From Candidatus Tepidiaquacellales bacterium UBA6667 (GTDB lineage: Bacteria > Bacteroidota > Ignavibacteria > Tepidaquicellales > Tepidaquicellaceae), in NCBI GenBank assembly GCA_002455255.1, contig DKKL01000008.1:1-13204 (forward strand): a stretch of 13,204 nt of DNA, in the 5' to 3' direction. Below are positions 1 through 6,586 of this stretch, piece by piece. Each line of letters begins with the position of its first letter. Within the stretch, counting starts at the first letter, position 1. The notes under the pieces were generated by a model. That model was not told where the DNA came from. It did not search any database and saw only the letters and a list, made by a program, of their open reading frames with translations. Made by a program: the position numbers and the translations under genes.

Positions 1-2
1 TA

Positions 3-377
3 GACGAATTCCGGTTATTCACATCTGAACAACAAAACCTGAGAGTAAGAGAATATCAGGATGAATTTAGTAAGGAAGATTTCAACTGGACACCAACATT
101 CCCGTGTTGCCTTTTAAATTTAGAAAAAGGAGAGTTTGTTAAATCTGCATCCAATAAGATATTGCGAAAAGATATTAATGTTGGTTTCTTCGTCGCAAGA
201 GATGATTCTAAGATTTTTGATTTAATTGATTCAGTCATGGATAATTTAACAAATTTAAATAACGAAGTTATTGACGGAAAACATATCACCGCAAATGTGA
301 TGAACTGGATAAAGTTTCGGCAGATCAATCAGATATTTGTTTACAAAATTGATTGTGTTTTTACGGTTGCAAATTAA
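3..377 (+). CDS. Phage tail terminator/completion-like protein, 5' truncated
   Basis: The frame is open from the left edge with no start in view, so 124 residues of the C-terminal part are seen. An internal TTG at 162 is not needed as a start, because the frame reads through it. The visible protein has the order seen in small tail terminator (Mu gp37/DUF1834-like) proteins of Bacteroidota phages: a FPCCLLNL strand at residues 33-40, a strand INVGFFVARDD at 58-68, an amphipathic helix FDLIDSVMDNL at 72-82, then alternating strands up to the stop. Such proteins cap the tail tube at the head-proximal end. The match is by eye from the pattern and not by alignment, so the family is a moderate guess. 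It is the last gene before a 530-base non-coding region and has the same orientation as the late operon that follows. Confidence 0.5.
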   Translation, partial: DEFRLFTSEQQNLRVREYQDEFSKEDFNWTPTFPCCLLNLEKGEFVKSASNKILRKDINVGFFVARDDSKIFDLIDSVMDNLTNLNNEVIDGKHITANVMNWIKFRQINQIFVYKIDCVFTVAN

Positions 378-403
378 TTTTTGTTCTTTGATATAGGAAT
401 TTT

Positions 404-419
404 CGCAAAAATGCGTTTT
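404..419 (+). terminator. Possible weak terminator after the tail gene
   Basis: CGCA-AAAA-TGCG followed by TTTT begins 27 bases after the stop of the tail gene. The stem has only four base pairs, though all arms are GC-rich for this DNA. It could end the tail transcript, but so short a stem may be chance. Confidence 0.25.
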
Positions 420-507
420 AAGGGCTGATTTTTGAAATTGTGATTTTAAATGAAGTGTAAAAAAACAGGTTTTTTTGAGGATGATTGGAGATTTTTAATG
501 AAAAAGA

Positions 508-534
508 GGTTTTTTAGGGTAGCATTAAAAAACC
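508..534. repeat. Perfect 9-bp inverted repeat (hairpin)
   Basis: GGTTTTTTA at 508-516 and TAAAAAACC at 526-534 are exact reverse complements around a 9-base loop. No T-run follows on the plus strand, so it is not a clear intrinsic terminator in that direction. Its right arm overlaps the ACCCGAT arm that pairs with ATCGGGT at 686-692, so two alternative structures are possible. Confidence 0.55.
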
Positions 535-552
535 CGATGACTTAAAATGATT

Positions 553-667
553 TTAGGTTAATATTGACGACACTTTTATTCATTGGTGTCGCCATTGACG
601 ACATTATAACTCATTAATGTCGTCAATATTAACCTAACTATATTTTAGGTCGTCAATATTAACCTAA
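553..667. repeat. Cluster of inverted repeats, candidate transposase-binding (end) sites
   Basis: Four copies of the core ATTGACGAC or its complement are present: plus orientation at 563-571 and 594-602, minus at 619-627 and 649-657. The outer plus copy lies in TTAGGTTAATATTGACGACA (553-572). The exact reverse complement of all 20 bases is at 618-637, and 19 of the 20 bases recur at 649-667. The two plus copies are 31 bp apart and the two minus copies 30 bp apart, about three helical turns. The inner pair also forms ATTGACGACATTA/TAATGTCGTCAAT (594-606, 615-627). Paired, inverted sites reading TGTCGTC... inward are typical of end sites for MuA/TnsB-type transposases, and this phage encodes such an enzyme. 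Operator sites or replication iterons are alternatives. Confidence 0.7.
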
Positions 668-778
668 AAAATTTGGTGTTTTTTTATCGGGTATTTGGTC
701 GGCAAATGGAGAGTTCGGGGCTTAAAACGGCTCTAATGCGAAAATTGAGATTGGAATTTTGAGGGTTAAACCTATAAA

Positions 779-820
779 TTTTTAAGGTGGTTTTTGTAGG
801 TATTTTAAAAACCTTAAAAA
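779..820. repeat. Perfect 10-bp inverted repeat upstream of portal
   Basis: TTTTTAAGGT at 779-788 and ACCTTAAAAA at 811-820 are exact reverse complements with a 22-base loop. Part of the loop (GGTTTTT and AAAAACC) can form a competing stem. It lies about 90 bases before the portal start, so it could be a regulatory or attenuation structure in the late leader; the function is unknown. Confidence 0.45.
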
Positions 821-909
821 CAGATTAGAAATGAGGGGTTAAAATTTCAGTTTTTGTTCAATTTTTTTAAAAATTATTTTTTTTGCAAATAATGTGAATC
901 AATTAAATA

Positions 910-2337
910 ATGAGAAATAAATTAATAGATAAAATTAAAGGTTTTTTTACGGCTTCAGGAAAGGTTTCCTCCAGTGAAAAGCCGGATAAAAAATATGGTG
1001 ATGCGGATTCAGTTAAGACTACGAGCTTGAAGGATCCCATCATAACATCTCTTATGCTGGAGGATTTTTCAAATCTTTCAACAGACCGGCTAAAGATATA
1101 TTTAGAAAATGCACGTCAGGGATTTCCATTTTTTATGTATAAACTTTTTTCAGTGATTCGTCAAAGAGATATGAGGATTGGCACTTTAGTCCAAAGAAGA
1201 AAATTTGCTGTGCTATCTGAGGAGTGGGAAATTGAAGTTAAAAAATGGGAAGAAGGTAAAGAGTACGTCGAAGATTTATTATCAAAAATTAAAAAATTAA
1301 ATAATTTTTTTACTGACATCATTGAAGCCAATTGTTTCGGAGTAAAACTTTTTGAAATTAATTATAAAGCTGATGAAGGAAAGATATTCATTAAAAACAT
1401 CAAATCAGTTTTAAATTATTTATATGTTTGGGATGATAAAAATGATGAATATAAAATATTAGATTCTGCACAGGTTGACGGAAGTAAATTAATGAAGTGG
1501 TCAACAGATGCTTTCAGTAATAATTTGAATTTATCAGACTTACCTTTCGTTGAACTTCCACCTGAAAAATTTTTAGAAGTATTTTCATTAGATGGTGATG
1601 AAGACAATACTTTTATGAACGGTGTAACAATATCATTTATACTTGCATACTTTTTTAAGTCGTTCACATTTAAGGATATGATGATTTATGTTGAACGATA
1701 TGCAAGTCCTACAATCAAAGCTCTCTATCAGACTTTCAGTCCTGACAATAAACGTCAAATGGAAAAAGCCGTTAAAGATGTGCGAGTTCACGGCGGAATA
1801 GTTGCACCTGCAGGTAGTGAGATTAATTATATGTCTGATGAAAGCAAAGAGAGTTCAGGTAATTTATTTATGAATGTAGTTCATTTCATTAATGCTGAAT
1901 TAACACTTCGTATGCTTGGTGAAAAAGAAACTACTGAGATGGGAGACTCAGGAAGTTACGGAGCATTGAAAATTAAGAAGTATGTTTCTGATGATATAAC
2001 TTTTGCAGATATGATACTTATTCAAGAAACTGTAAATGAAATTATTGAGAGATCAGTTAGAATGAATTTTGCTAATCCTCCGGAGATTCCAAAATTTAAA
2101 TTCATTAAAGTAAAATCTCTTGAAGACAAGAAAATGCTTGTTGATATACTTCAAGTACTTTTTAATATGGGCTATAAATCTGAAGTGGAAGAATTAGAAG
2201 GATTGTTTGATATAAAATTAGTTGAAGTTGCTAAAACTGAAAATGTCGAAAGCACTAATAATCCTGATATTAAATTATCTCAGACCGAAGTAAACAGGTT
2301 TATGTCTTTAGCAAGATTATTAAATAGGAAAAAATAA
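910..2337 (+). CDS. Mu gp29-like portal protein (DUF935 family)
   Basis: This 475-residue protein is the ring at the unique head vertex through which DNA is packaged and ejected. The family is recognised from the region RDMRIGTLVQRRKFAVLSEEW near residues 90-112, a conserved feature of DUF935 portals, the VERYASPTIKALY segment near 258-270, and the position ahead of Mu F- and G-like genes. The length fits the family (about 450-520). The ATG at 910 is the first in frame and follows an A/T-rich stretch without a Shine-Dalgarno sequence, as often in Bacteroidota. It is the first gene of a late operon running to 8104. The last 40 residues are hydrophilic and probably flexible. Confidence 0.9.
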   Translation: MRNKLIDKIKGFFTASGKVSSSEKPDKKYGDADSVKTTSLKDPIITSLMLEDFSNLSTDRLKIYLENARQGFPFFMYKLFSVIRQRDMRIGTLVQRRKFAVLSEEWEIEVKKWEEGKEYVEDLLSKIKKLNNFFTDIIEANCFGVKLFEINYKADEGKIFIKNIKSVLNYLYVWDDKNDEYKILDSAQVDGSKLMKWSTDAFSNNLNLSDLPFVELPPEKFLEVFSLDGDEDNTFMNGVTISFILAYFFKSFTFKDMMIYVERYASPTIKALYQTFSPDNKRQMEKAVKDVRVHGGIVAPAGSEINYMSDESKESSGNLFMNVVHFINAELTLRMLGEKETTEMGDSGSYGALKIKKYVSDDITFADMILIQETVNEIIERSVRMNFANPPEIPKFKFIKVKSLEDKKMLVDILQVLFNMGYKSEVEELEGLFDIKLVEVAKTENVESTNNPDIKLSQTEVNRFMSLARLLNRKK

Positions 2338-2340
2338 ATT

Positions 2341-2748
2341 ATGTATATAGATAAAAATTATTTTCTTACACGCATTTCTTCTGATAAATTAAATGAGTTA
2401 ACAGGTGGTGATGACAATAAACTTAATCAGGTTATTTCTACTGCAGATGCTATTGTTGATTCATATCTGAGAACTAAAATTAATGTGTTGCCACTTTCAA
2501 ATCCTGATGCAAACATTAAAGATTGTTCCTATAACATTGCAATATATAAACTGCACGAATCTATTCAGTATGAGTCTATTCCTGAATACATAATGAATGG
2601 ATATGATATTGCTATTAATTACCTGAAGGATGTTGCTTCTGGAAAAGTTCAACTGACAGTTCTTGATGAGATTCCGGATGAAAATATTGAAACAAGTATT
2701 ACGAAGTTTGGCTATAAACCAAAATATGACCGGGACAAATTGCTTTAA
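2341..2748 (+). CDS. Mu gp36-like head-tail protein (DUF1320)
   Basis: This 135-residue protein starts three bases after the portal stop. Residues 1-45 (start MYIDKNYFLTRIS, then a helix ending in IVDSYLRTKINVLPLSN) have the pattern of DUF1320/Mu gp36 proteins. In these an N-terminal helix pair with a conserved DSYL segment is followed by a helical bundle and a GKVQLTV strand near 101-107. Related proteins are head-completion or connector components. In Mu the gene lies after the major capsid gene, whereas here it lies directly after the portal. Its stop overlaps the next start by one base (TAATG), pointing to translational coupling. Confidence 0.75.
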   Translation: MYIDKNYFLTRISSDKLNELTGGDDNKLNQVISTADAIVDSYLRTKINVLPLSNPDANIKDCSYNIAIYKLHESIQYESIPEYIMNGYDIAINYLKDVASGKVQLTVLDEIPDENIETSITKFGYKPKYDRDKLL

Positions 2749-4358
2749 TGAATTTTGAACATTATAAAAATATTGCAAACTTTTTGTTTAATTCGGTACT
2801 TGAAGTTTATAAAGAATCTAAAAAAGATTTATATAAAAAAGCCGGGTTTAAAAATATTAAAATTAAAGAATTAAAATTTTCAGACGGTAAAAAAAATAAA
2901 AAAAAGTTTGGAGATATTGAAATTGATTTTACTGCAACAGATAAAGTTGCATTGGATAATTTCAGAGTTGAATGTTTTAAAGTTGCAGGTGTAGGTTCTT
3001 ACGATCTGGAAGAAAAGTTAAAGCAACTTGCAATTGATTTACAGGAAGGAAAACATCCACTCAATAAAAAATTTCCAAATAAGAATATTACAAATTTATT
3101 TGAAGCTGAAGCACAAAGTATAATGTCAGATTATTTACCGACAAGTAAAATCCCTCCGGGATCATGGCTTGCAACTAATCTGAATACAGCAATGAATTCT
3201 TCTTACAGTGCGTCTCAATGGATAACACTTCAAGAACCCGGTATGCAGGAAGTATATCCATATCTTCAGTATTTGACAATGGGTGATAATGCGGTCAGAC
3301 CGGCACATCAAAAGTTACATAAAAGAGTTTGGCTTGTTTCTGATTCTATCTGGTCAAAAATAATGCCACCGAATGGTTGGAATTGCAGATGCATCACAAG
3401 GTCATTAATGCATGATGAACTTGACGGTGCAACTTTAGAAATCACTGGTGGAGATTCAACAAAGATAAATGAAATTGTAAAAGACGGTGGAGTCGAAAAA
3501 GATTTTCAAAGGAATCCCGGACAGATTCAATCCATCTGGTCGAAATGGCTTCAGGAAAAAATGAGTGGAAAAAATTATGAAGAGATAAGTAACCGGTTAA
3601 TTGGTTATGCCAATAAGATGCCTGATGTTGATGAGATGGAAAAGGTTTTAAATAAAAATGCTTCTGAGTTCAGAAGTTTAGATTATACGATTGAAAATTT
3701 TTATAAAGAATTTCCTGAAAATAAAGTAGAGACACCACTTGGAGAAGTAGAATTAGGAGGAGATTTTTTTACTAAACTTGGGCGAAGAGAAAAAAGAATT
3801 GAAATATTAGGATTAGTCAAACCCATATTACAAAATCCTGAATATGTAATCGTTGATATAGAAAGTGGGACTTTGTTTTTAAAAGGTTTTAAAAAAAGAG
3901 ATGAAGACGCTATTATTTATGCAAGTGTTTTAAAGGTACCACAAGGTGGTGATGATGTGTTGATTATATCAACTCATAAAAAAGATAATTGGAAAGGAAA
4001 AGTTAAGAATGGTAAATTGCTTATTTATTCACGCCACATGCAGTCAGCCAGTCCTGACCGTGCCGGTAAACAATTTACTTCCCATACTGGAGGTCTTAAC
4101 TTAAGTATAAAATTAACGGAACAGGATAAAAATAAAAATGGAAAAATTGATAACTCCGGATACGATGAAATATGGGGTGACTTGTTTCAATATAAGTTCC
4201 CGGATTATACACAGTATTATTCAATCATTTATTTTATAAAATATAAAATTACAGGTATTGAAGTTTTAAAGAGGTCTTATTCTTCCCTTGAAGAATCAAT
4301 TGTTGATGATTACATCAATATTGATAAATACAGAAAAGGAGTTCTGATAAATGTATAA
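2748..4358 (+). CDS. Mu F-like minor head protein with C-terminal PBECR-type nuclease-like domain
   Basis: This 536-residue protein has two parts. Residues 1-320 are a Mu gp30/F-like minor head protein. The marker is the segment at 178-215 with RPAHQKLH and PPNGWNCRC (Cys213, Cys215), the near-invariant core of the Mu F family. From about residue 328 to 465 follows a second domain: ETPLGEVELGG, then FFTKLGRREKRIEIL, NPEYVIV, and SRHMQSASP near 428-436. This order resembles the phage Barnase-EndoU-ColicinE5/D-RelE-like (PBECR) nucleases known to be fused to head morphogenesis proteins and thought to enter the cell with the DNA. The charged R/H residues of SRH may be catalytic, which is an inference. 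The last 70 residues are aromatic-rich. It overlaps the next gene by 8 bases. Confidence 0.85.
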   Translation: MNFEHYKNIANFLFNSVLEVYKESKKDLYKKAGFKNIKIKELKFSDGKKNKKKFGDIEIDFTATDKVALDNFRVECFKVAGVGSYDLEEKLKQLAIDLQEGKHPLNKKFPNKNITNLFEAEAQSIMSDYLPTSKIPPGSWLATNLNTAMNSSYSASQWITLQEPGMQEVYPYLQYLTMGDNAVRPAHQKLHKRVWLVSDSIWSKIMPPNGWNCRCITRSLMHDELDGATLEITGGDSTKINEIVKDGGVEKDFQRNPGQIQSIWSKWLQEKMSGKNYEEISNRLIGYANKMPDVDEMEKVLNKNASEFRSLDYTIENFYKEFPENKVETPLGEVELGGDFFTKLGRREKRIEILGLVKPILQNPEYVIVDIESGTLFLKGFKKRDEDAIIYASVLKVPQGGDDVLIISTHKKDNWKGKVKNGKLLIYSRHMQSASPDRAGKQFTSHTGGLNLSIKLTEQDKNKNGKIDNSGYDEIWGDLFQYKFPDYTQYYSIIYFIKYKITGIEVLKRSYSSLEESIVDDYINIDKYRKGVLINV

Positions 4359-4905
4359 TATTGACACAGGGCAACTTAATAATGAAATTAAAAAAATAAC
4401 TTCTTCTATATATAAAAAAAGAAAAGATATCGAATCTGTTACTCTCGACACTTTGAGATTTGAAGCTTTAAGAAGCATTGACAAAAATTTTGAAGTTGGA
4501 GGTAGAGAACCGACTTGGAAACCATCTAAAAAAAATTCAAAACAAAAAAAGCAGGGAAAAACAAAAACTCTGATTAACACAAGTGCTTTGAGAAGAGTTA
4601 TTGGATTTGTTCAAGGTAACAGAATAGTTGTTGGAACTGATCCAAGAACTAATGCCTATGCCGAGATACACCAGAGAGGAGGAATTATAAATAGAAAAAG
4701 TAAAGTCAAACCTGTGAGAAAAATGAAATCCGGTAGAACTGTTTTTGCGAAAGAGTCTTGGGCAAAGAATAAAAAGAAAGGAGCCATCGCTTTTAGAATG
4801 ATTGGAAATTATACAATCAATATGCCGTCAAGAAGATATTTATATATTCCGAAATCGGATTATCCGGTTATTCTAAATGCAATTAAAAGGAGATTAAAAT
4901 TATAA
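4351..4905 (+). CDS. Mu G-like virion morphogenesis protein
   Basis: This 184-residue basic protein belongs by pattern to the phage virion morphogenesis (Mu gpG) family. It has an N-terminal helix with R-S-I-D-K-N-F (RSIDKNFEVGGREPTWKPS near 40-58), LINTSALRRVIGF near 74-86, a strand IVVGTDPRTNAYAEIHQRGG near 91-110, and the PSRRYLYIP segment near 163-171. Related proteins act in tail or head completion. The start ATG overlaps the end of the F-like gene. It has one of the few good ribosome binding sites of the operon, AAAAGGAG at 4334-4341, 9 bases upstream, so expression may not rely only on coupling. Confidence 0.85.
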   Translation: MYNIDTGQLNNEIKKITSSIYKKRKDIESVTLDTLRFEALRSIDKNFEVGGREPTWKPSKKNSKQKKQGKTKTLINTSALRRVIGFVQGNRIVVGTDPRTNAYAEIHQRGGIINRKSKVKPVRKMKSGRTVFAKESWAKNKKKGAIAFRMIGNYTINMPSRRYLYIPKSDYPVILNAIKRRLKL

Positions 4906-4952
4906 AAATAATTATACCCATATTTTTTTTATTAACTCAAAATATAAATGCT

Positions 4953-5744
4953 ATGAAAACTCCTATTTCATACTATGGTGGAAAACAAACAATGGTTTCT
5001 ATCATACTTCCATTAATCCCCGAACATAATTTATACTGTGAACCTTTTCTTGGAGGTGCAGCAGTTTTTTTTGCAAAACAAAAATCAAATGTTGAAGTGA
5101 TTAACGATAAAGATTCACGTGTCGTTAATTTTTATCAGATGTGTAAAGAGCAATTTCACTTATTAGATTATCTCATTCAAAGAACTCCACACTCCAGAGC
5201 CGCTCATAATGAAAGTGACAAGGTTTTAAATAATCCGGATGAATACGGACCCATTTACAGAGCATGGGCATTTTGGATGCAAACTAACATGAGCTTTGCA
5301 AGTTGTATCGGTGCCGGGTTTGCTTATGGTAGAAAAAAGAATTCCTGCGAGAAAAAGACTGCAAATAAAAAATTGCAGTTCACAGAAGAATATAAAACAC
5401 GATTAGACCGGGTGCAGATTGAATGTAATGATGCAATTAAAGTAATTACAAGCCGAGACTCTGAAGAATCATTCTTTTATTGTGACCCTCCATACTATAA
5501 TGCTCACATGGGTCATTATGGCGGATATACAATTGAAGATTTTAAAAATCTACTAAAGACATTATCTGAGATTAAAGGAAAGTTTTTGCTCAGCAGTTAT
5601 GATTCACAGTTATTGCAATTATTTTGTAAAAAAAATAATTGGTATCAAATTAAAATTAACAAATCAATTGCTATCAGTCCGACTGCAGTAAAGAAAAAAA
5701 CTGAAGTTCTGACAGCAAATTATCCAATAAAGTTAAATAAATAA
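4953..5744 (+). CDS. D12-class DNA adenine N6-methyltransferase (Dam-like)
   Basis: This 263-residue protein would transfer a methyl group from S-adenosylmethionine to N6 of adenine in a short DNA site. Motif X is SYYGGKQ (6-12), the SAM-binding motif I is EPFLGGAAVFF (30-40), and the catalytic motif IV is DPPY at 178-181. The length matches Dam-like phage enzymes. The target cannot be read from sequence. It probably shields phage DNA from host restriction, as Mu mom does by other chemistry. It sits within the late operon between the G-like gene and the putative small terminase. The ATG at 4953 is used because YYGGK lies close to it. The frame is open further upstream but has no ATG. Confidence 0.9.
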   Translation: MKTPISYYGGKQTMVSIILPLIPEHNLYCEPFLGGAAVFFAKQKSNVEVINDKDSRVVNFYQMCKEQFHLLDYLIQRTPHSRAAHNESDKVLNNPDEYGPIYRAWAFWMQTNMSFASCIGAGFAYGRKKNSCEKKTANKKLQFTEEYKTRLDRVQIECNDAIKVITSRDSEESFFYCDPPYYNAHMGHYGGYTIEDFKNLLKTLSEIKGKFLLSSYDSQLLQLFCKKNNWYQIKINKSIAISPTAVKKKTEVLTANYPIKLNK

Positions 5745-5746
5745 TT

Positions 5747-6583
5747 ATGAGTTTCAGAGGAACTGAATATGCAGATAAGATAAAAGAGCTTGCTAAATTA
5801 AAGGCAATCGACAGACCTGCATATAAGAATTTATTGAAGTCAATCCGGGATGAATATAAAATCTCGGATTCGACTATTTATCGTGATATGAAAGATTTAA
5901 GTCATTCAATCACTCCCGGCACCAGGAAGAAAAGAAAAGATGCCGGGGAGCAGAAATCAATTCCGACTCCGGAAGAAATAAAACTGGTGTCTGAGGTGAA
6001 AATTTCTCAAGGAACTTTTAAAGCCGGTAAAGAAATTGCTGAAAAAAAACTCGGTAAAAAAATATCCAACAGAAAGCTAAATAAAATCAAAACTGAAATT
6101 GATAATAATGACATTGTTCCTGAAGAAACAAATTTCGGGTCAAAAGGAAAAGAGTTGTTAGAAAAAATATTTGAGTTTGATTTAATGGCTCCGGAGTCAG
6201 TCTTTAAATTTGAATTTAAAGATTTAAGCAATAAGAAACATTCGGTTGCAATTACCAAAGAAGAAATTGCTGATGTAATACTTATATTGGCAAATGCATA
6301 TAACAGGAAAGTTGATCCGGAAGATATGCTTTCAGCTGACAGAATTAGTTTATTCAGGAATAAATTATTTTATTCAGCACAGGAAATGCTTACCCTTGCA
6401 ACTGAACGTGGAGACATTGACGGAATTGAACAATGCTCAAGGATGCTTACTCGTTTGGAATCAAAGAATAAAATTGAATTGCCAAATGATTTTCATGTTT
6501 ATTATAAAGCGATGAAAAAACTTAAAGGTGATTTGACTGAAGAAGAAGCAATTGATTTATTAACTGAACAATTAGATATGTAA
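5747..6583 (+). CDS. Putative small terminase subunit (helix-turn-helix protein)
   Basis: This 278-residue protein lies between the methyltransferase (2 bases) and the large terminase (3 bases), the usual place of a small terminase that recognises phage DNA and loads the motor. Residues 28-50 (IRDEYKISDSTIYRDMKDL) look like a helix-turn-helix. A second one is possible around 98-118 in a Lys-rich stretch. The C-terminal part (from about 215) is helical and acidic. It is longer than Mu gp27 and I do not see a family signature, so the name rests on position and the DNA-binding motif. A transcription factor role is an alternative. Confidence 0.55.
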   Translation: MSFRGTEYADKIKELAKLKAIDRPAYKNLLKSIRDEYKISDSTIYRDMKDLSHSITPGTRKKRKDAGEQKSIPTPEEIKLVSEVKISQGTFKAGKEIAEKKLGKKISNRKLNKIKTEIDNNDIVPEETNFGSKGKELLEKIFEFDLMAPESVFKFEFKDLSNKKHSVAITKEEIADVILILANAYNRKVDPEDMLSADRISLFRNKLFYSAQEMLTLATERGDIDGIEQCSRMLTRLESKNKIELPNDFHVYYKAMKKLKGDLTEEEAIDLLTEQLDM

Positions 6584-6586
6584 TTT

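Larger units (their letters stand above)
378..909. other. 530-base non-coding control or junction region
   Basis: No ORF of useful length or coding pattern is visible on either strand. The region is T- and G-rich on the plus strand and full of homopolymer runs. It contains a short terminator-like hairpin (404-419), a 9-bp perfect stem (508-534), the main inverted-repeat cluster (553-667), outer arms ACCCGAT (532-538) and ATCGGGT (686-692) that bracket the cluster, and a 10-bp perfect inverted repeat (779-820). It separates a tail gene from the portal gene. It is therefore either the promoter/control region of the late operon, a transposase-binding or replication site, or the place where the two phage ends meet. 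Confidence 0.7.

Noticed and set aside
56..328. Minus-strand ORF opposite the tail gene, and similar antisense ORFs at 1416-1667, 2497-2778, 4296-4580 and 6007-6258
   Set aside because: They lie wholly or mostly opposite strong plus-strand genes and have no recognisable features; they are frame shadows.
162..377. Short ORF starting at TTG 162 as a complete gene
   Set aside because: The same frame is open to the left window edge with coding character, so it is the tail of a longer truncated gene.
553..667. CRISPR array
   Set aside because: The repeats are in both orientations, the spacers are too short and uneven in kind, and no cas gene is near.
4893..4952. N-terminal extension of the methyltransferase resembling a signal peptide (KIIIPIFFLLTQNINA)
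   Set aside because: There is no ATG, GTG or TTG at a fitting place, and a secreted DNA methyltransferase makes no sense; it is probably chance or a relic.
6294..6515. Plus-strand ORF inside the small terminase gene, and the plus-strand ORF at 10096-10320
   Set aside because: Both overlap supported genes in another frame or strand and lack domain, signal or spacing support.
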